Source of the DNA: Pseudovirgaria hyperparasitica
Lineage: Eukaryota; Ascomycota; Dothideomycetes; Acrospermales; Acrospermaceae
Length of the DNA: 64,000 bases
Direction: 5' to 3'
NCBI RefSeq assembly: GCF_010093815.1
Contig: NW_022985549.1
Coordinates: forward strand, 682,001 to 746,000
In this document: one piece after another, positions 59,613 through 64,000 of the stretch
How positions within the stretch are numbered: the first letter of the stretch is position 1
How the letters are laid out: each line of letters starts with the position of its first letter
Notes under the pieces: generated by a model
The model's database searches: none
What the model saw: only the letters and a program-made list of their open reading frames with translations
What the model was told of the DNA's origin: nothing
Made by a program: the position numbers and the translations under genes

Positions 59613-60789
59613 TCAGCTCAAACTAATGGACTGAACAGGGGGCACGTAGTCAAACACGCCCGCCATGTTCAACATCCAGTTTTCCGCTGGTCGCGCACCA
59701 AACGCGTTCAAAGGAAAGCCTGGGTCAAACGGAGACGACTCTTCAATCTCCTTGATTTCGTCATCTTCCAGCTTCAGCCCAACTGCCTCAATGCTCTTGT
59801 CCAAATGTTCCAATTTCCGGCAACCGACGACAGGAAACACATATGGCGCTTTGTGCATAACATATGCAAGTGCCACGCTTGTCATTGGCACGTTACCTTT
59901 CTTCTTCGCGATGTTTTCCAAGGCCTTCGATACTGCAACCGCACCTTCCATCGCCCCCATACTCATCCTGACCTTCTCGCCATTCGCCTCGGCTTCCTTC
60001 CGCATTGCGTCTGTCCTGAACTGTCCACTTCCCAGTGCACCCCAAGGCGCAATTGCCATGCCTTCATCGCGTGCCAAATGCAACACGTCACGCTCGAAGT
60101 CACGATTCGCCGCACTCCAACGCCCCTGATAGACCACAAACCCACGCAGTCCATGGTCGCGTGCGTACTGGTTTGCTTTGGCAACAACGTACGCTGGCAT
60201 ATCTGAGGCTCCGAGATACAGCACTTTGCCTTGGTTGAGAAGTGCGTTGAGGCTGAGCATGAGCTCTGGGATCGACATTGTCCAGTCCCACCAGTGGATG
60301 TATAGGATGTCGATGTAAGACGTTTGGAGCTTTGCGAGGGAGGCATCGACTGAGTGCTTGAGGGATTTGGTGCTGTTGCCCGCAAAGTTGCTGTGTTTGG
60401 TGTCATAGCCTTGGCCAAGGAGGTACGGCGAAGAGAATTTGGTTGCGAGGACGATCTGATCGCGGTTCGATCGGGAGGTCATCCAAGAGCCGATGATACG
60501 TTCGGACTCGCCGTTGGCGTAGTTATTGGATGTATCGATGAAGTTACCACCCGCAGGTTCGAGGAATAAGCATTCGACATGGACTTAACAGTGAGCATCT
60601 CTTACTGAAAAACCTATCCATCACCTCGAAAGCCATTTTCTCATCACAAGTCCCGGTCATTGGATTCTCCTTCTCGCCGAAGCTCATCGTTCCAAGACAT
60701 AATGGCGAAACACGGACCGCAGCCGTGGGAGACAAGACACGATGACGGGCTATGTTGCTAACAGGAGCTGGAGGCTGTGGAAACGACAT
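59613..60789 (-). pseudogene. Aldo-keto reductase (aryl-alcohol dehydrogenase type) with damaged splice acceptor
   Basis: NADPH-dependent aldo-keto reductase of the AAD group. The two coding parts are 60789-60606 and 60559-59613, together 376 codons in phase. Motifs: LCLGTMSFGEKEN, AGGNFIDTSNNYANGESE (Asp and Tyr of the active site), VLATKFSSPY (Lys), SYIDILYIHWWDWT (His), and KVLYLGASDMPAYVV. The intervening 46 nt begin GTAAGAG and fit the local intron length and phase. However, they end in CG where AG is expected (60561-60560). Without splicing, the frame stops. Either the gene is inactivated, or one base is wrong in the assembly, or splicing uses a poor site. Confidence 0.78.
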
Positions 60790-61063
60790 GACCGGTGGTA
60801 TCTAAAGGGATCAGAGCTTGAGAGAACTGAAGTGCGGTGTATAGGGCAATAAGTAAACATTTGTTCATTGCGATTGGAATCGCGCTGTGGTAGTCTAACT
60901 GCACGAAGCCATTCATGATTCATGACCTTGTGTTTGCATCGATAGTCCGCATAAACATTTGACATGCTGCTTGGCCGTACTATAGTGCTGACATGTTGGA
61001 TAAATCGTAGATTGCGACTTTACAAATGACGCCAGTCAAGCACACACTTACCGCAGAAGCCTA

Positions 61064-61421
61064 TCCGTCCGTAACTTTTTCAGCGCAACTCTTGGCATGT
61101 GTTGCGCGCGCAACACACTACATTTTCTCTTATTCTCAAAAACCTATATTTTTGTTAATAACTCTAGTATTAAGACTCTAGAAGATATTAAAAGATCTTA
61201 TATACTTCTATTTATATTTAAAGAGTATTTATTAAGTTCTTTTAAAGACTAAAAGTTCTTATAGAGATAGATAATAGAGAAAATCTCTATTTTCTTAATA
61301 TCTTTACTATATACCTTGAGTTATTAAAGGAAATATAGGTTTTTAAGAATTAGAGGCATCGGTAAAAAACGTGTTATACGCGACACGTGCCAAGATTTGC
61401 GCTGAAAAAATTACGGACGGA
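61064..61421. mobile_element. 358-bp MITE-like element with 39-bp terminal inverted repeats
   Basis: The left arm starts tccgtccgtaactttttcag (61064-61102) and the right arm is its inverted copy (61383-61421) with only three mismatches in 39, all but one transitions. Inner blocks also pair (aacctatattttt near 61141 against aaatataggtttt near 61330). The interior is AT-rich, non-coding, and nearly palindromic. TA precedes the left end and TTA follows the right, compatible with a TA target site of Tc1/mariner-type elements, though not exact. Confidence 0.75.
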
Positions 61422-61956
61422 TTAAACCCGACTCTTTCGGTTTCTGGAACCTATGTCCGCCCGATGGCTGCCACTAGACATGTACCTAGCCTTGAACTAT
61501 ATATATATCTTAGCCTATTCTGGAAATAATTAGCTTTTCCTCTCCCAGCCTCGCGAATCCGAACTTACTACTTGTTATCGGATGATGTCAAGAAAAGACT
61601 GCTCAGTGTTTCTCCGGGTGTGGGTATGGCCGGCGCAGGGCCTGTTAGCAATGTTCTGTTTGTCGATCCAGCGAACGTTAGCGGACTCGTTGGCACAACT
61701 TGGCAGCTATCTCTTGGTCTTGATGGCGTTCAGGCTTTATTATGCTGAGGACTATACGAGTGGCATAACCGCTGACAGGAGTGTGTACTGTGGGATATCG
61801 GATCCATGGATGAACTCATCTGCCTGCTCTGAATGAACGCGTTCATCGAACAGGCACCCAGGCCGCCGCCCTACACAACTTATTTTGCCTGCTTGTTCGA
61901 CAACGCAAAATATCAAGGAGCGTTCTCTTCAGTCTCCAAATCCACTTTGGCTACAC

Positions 61957-63477
61957 ATGGCACACGTCACACACCTGCCAAACGAGCTACTTTGCTCAAT
62001 CGCTGATAGACACCTTCTCTTACCCAACGACTGCTTTAGTTTCGCCATAACATGCAAGCGGATACACACAGGCCTGGAAATATCCCTACGACGTCATGGC
62101 GAGCTTTGGATTCAACACAAATCCCTTGTAATTCCTAATTACCATGTAGATGACACAGCGGACGCTCTTTCTGGCTTCTTGTCTGATCCGTACAAGATGA
62201 ACTATCTCACAAGTCTAACCATCAATAGTTTTTCATTGGATCAGCCGACAGTCTTGACTAGACTGTTCGGCGATTTCAAGGAGTCACTATTGGCCAAATC
62301 CCTAGAATATGGGCTTACTTCAACCGCTTACATTGACAAGGCGGGAGGCACCGATCTACTCGCGAAACAAGTGGAAAACATCCTCTTCGCTAGTGGAGAG
62401 TGGCCTGCGTGCTACTCAGAGCTATGCTGAGTGTTTTACTATACTTGTCACCAGAGTTGAGGCAGCTCACAGTCCGAGCAGGGAATGAGGCACATTACGA
62501 TTCAAATGAAACCTGGTATGATACATGGTACATGTTCTGCCTTGCCCACCGTTATATACCCTCGTCTAAAGCCTTGGCTAAGCTCAAGCATGTTTCTTTT
62601 CCACCGGATCCAGTGTATCCTGATGGACCACCAAAGCACATCATATACGCTATGATGTTTCTGCCAAGTCTGCGATCAATCGAAGCATCATATGTAACCG
62701 AAGACGATATCAACAAGCATTCTACCATGTCCAGAAATCACGAATCCTCTGCGACACAGGATTATGTGGAGGACCTTCTGGAGGACAAAAATCGTCGGCT
62801 TCAAACTCAAATCGCAAGCATCAAGCTTAATGAATTGTGACTTAAGGCCAACGTCTATCGAAGCAATTTTACAATGTGCCCCAGCCCTCGAAGAACTCTC
62901 CTACACGAGTGTAAATAGCTTGAACGACAGTTTCAGAGCCTGCACAGTCTTGATTTGTATTGCGAAAGTGGCTGCAGCAACGCTCCGCCATCTTACAGTG
63001 AATCTTAAAGTAACCGAACAAAGACAAGAGTGTTCATGCAACCAAGATGGACGACCAAGGCTCGAAAGAATGTGTAGTAGTTTTGCAAACTTCAAACATC
63101 TACACACGCTGACCATCAACTTCACCATCATCGGGAAGAGGAATATGAGCGCAAGCATCTATCATTTCACAATCGACCAACTCCCACCATCCCTCGTCAT
63201 CCTCGAGTTCCTCCCTGAGCTACGAGGACATCAAGCTGTCATCGTAGATATGCTACGAAAGAAACCACACCGCCTGCCACTACTAAAGAAGCTCACTATG
63301 AGACGCACAACGCCGCTGACTCGCGAAAGTAGTTGCTGGGAGACAGCATATCTCGAAGAAGAACGAGAGTTCCTAGAAGCCGGGCTCAAGGAGGCTGCAG
63401 AGTCAGCGAATGTACGCGTGATGTGGACCGATTACCGAAACCAGAACCAGCGGGTCGTGTCAGAAGGACTGATGTAG
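61957..63477 (+). pseudogene. F-box protein gene with two frame breaks
   Basis: The N-terminal F-box reads HLPNELLCSIADRHLLLPND and CFSFAITCKRIHTGLE. A leucine-rich-repeat-like body follows (SPELRQLTVRAGNEAHYD, LAKLKHVSFPPD, MFLPSLRSIEASYVTEDD, APALEELSYTSVNSLND, FANFKHLHTLTINFTIIGK). The frame changes near 62400 (after NILFASGE) and near 62840 (after SIKLNE). No pair of GT-AG sites of normal size explains either. Joined parts would code for about 500 residues, normal for fungal F-box/LRR proteins. It is probably a recent pseudogene; indel errors in the assembly are the alternative. Confidence 0.65.
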
Positions 63478-64000
63478 AGGCGAAAGGAATCATGATGGAT
63501 GTGAGAACTCAAGTAGTGTGATTGAGTCACTGATTCGCATTAAAACCAACAAGTACAATTACTCGTAGAGATAATAGGATGATCTTGAATGATGTATGCA
63601 CCTTACCAATTCGTTTCAATCTACTAGTATCATGTTCATGCTACAACATTACTTATGCCTAGATTCTCTTTTTCATAGAAGTCAACTTCAAACATTAAGC
63701 TTCTACACGCAGCGCCGACTCTAAATAGTGCTCATGGGCTTGTCATGGCAGTGTTCCAGAGTACAAATTATTTTCCACAGATTGTCGTTGATCTATGAAC
63801 CGGTAACTTTATATGAAGCCACCGCAGGGCTGACAATACATTTGAAACATTGACTACGGAGATTTGCAGTGGCCGTGTAAGGATGATTGATGCGCGCTCT
63901 GCTTTGCGTGAAGGTTTGGACTTGCTACTTCATCAAGGAGAACTTGTACTTCGTGTGCTCAAACCCGGCATCACTTGGACTGCGACAATCTAGATGTTAT
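63478..64000. other. Window end, no supported gene
   Basis: About 0.5 kb after the F-box pseudogene; nothing recognisable on either strand. Confidence 0.5.

Overview
The window is nuclear DNA of a filamentous ascomycete (Pezizomycotina; the gene content suggests Dothideomycetes, but I cannot fix the order). Genes carry many short GT-AG introns (46-143 nt, mostly 46-60) with CTRAY-like branch sites. Products include fungal nuclear and mitochondrial proteins, a HET-domain relic, a DUF3435 relic and small secreted proteins. Exon boundaries were derived by hand from frame continuity, splice signals and family homology; every conserved gene closes to a whole number of codons.

Left part, 0-26 kb, is dense housekeeping DNA: tel1 (ATM-type kinase, -), nup192 (inner-ring nucleoporin, +), mitochondrial ribosomal S6 (-), SmD3 (+), an Irc6/p34-type adaptin-binding protein (+), an NmrA-like gene with an internal stop (-), glycine cleavage H protein (-), Gep4-type PGP phosphatase (+), ribonucleotide reductase small subunit (-) and a zinc alcohol dehydrogenase (-). 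Several are head-to-head pairs with 200-300 bp between start codons.

Middle part, 26-47 kb, is looser. It holds a tRNA-like Pol III unit, a small secreted protein, a segment bounded by a 16-bp direct repeat, a Dma1-type FHA-RING ubiquitin ligase, mitochondrial processing peptidase alpha, a frameshifted amidase, a glycine-tailed orphan, a decayed HET gene, a DUF3435 fragment, an APH-like phosphotransferase and an orphan gene, with AT-rich islands between them.

Right part, 47-64 kb: the two cytosolic methionine aminopeptidases MAP1 and MAP2 sit head-to-head over 291 bp. Next come the COMPASS subunit Shg1, a small mitochondrial protein, a CofD/YvcK-like protein with an 18-nt exon, a CAP-domain secreted protein, a 104-residue cysteine-containing secreted protein, an aldo-keto reductase with a damaged splice acceptor, a 358-bp inverted-repeat element and a frameshifted F-box gene.

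Most notable signals: seven ACGCGT (MCB/MluI) hexamers concentrated in the promoter and the first two introns of rnr2; the MAP1/MAP2 shared promoter; two clear MITE-like elements and a weaker third; and a contrast in which every conserved gene is intact while most accessory genes carry a disabling change. I found no clearly new multi-gene system.
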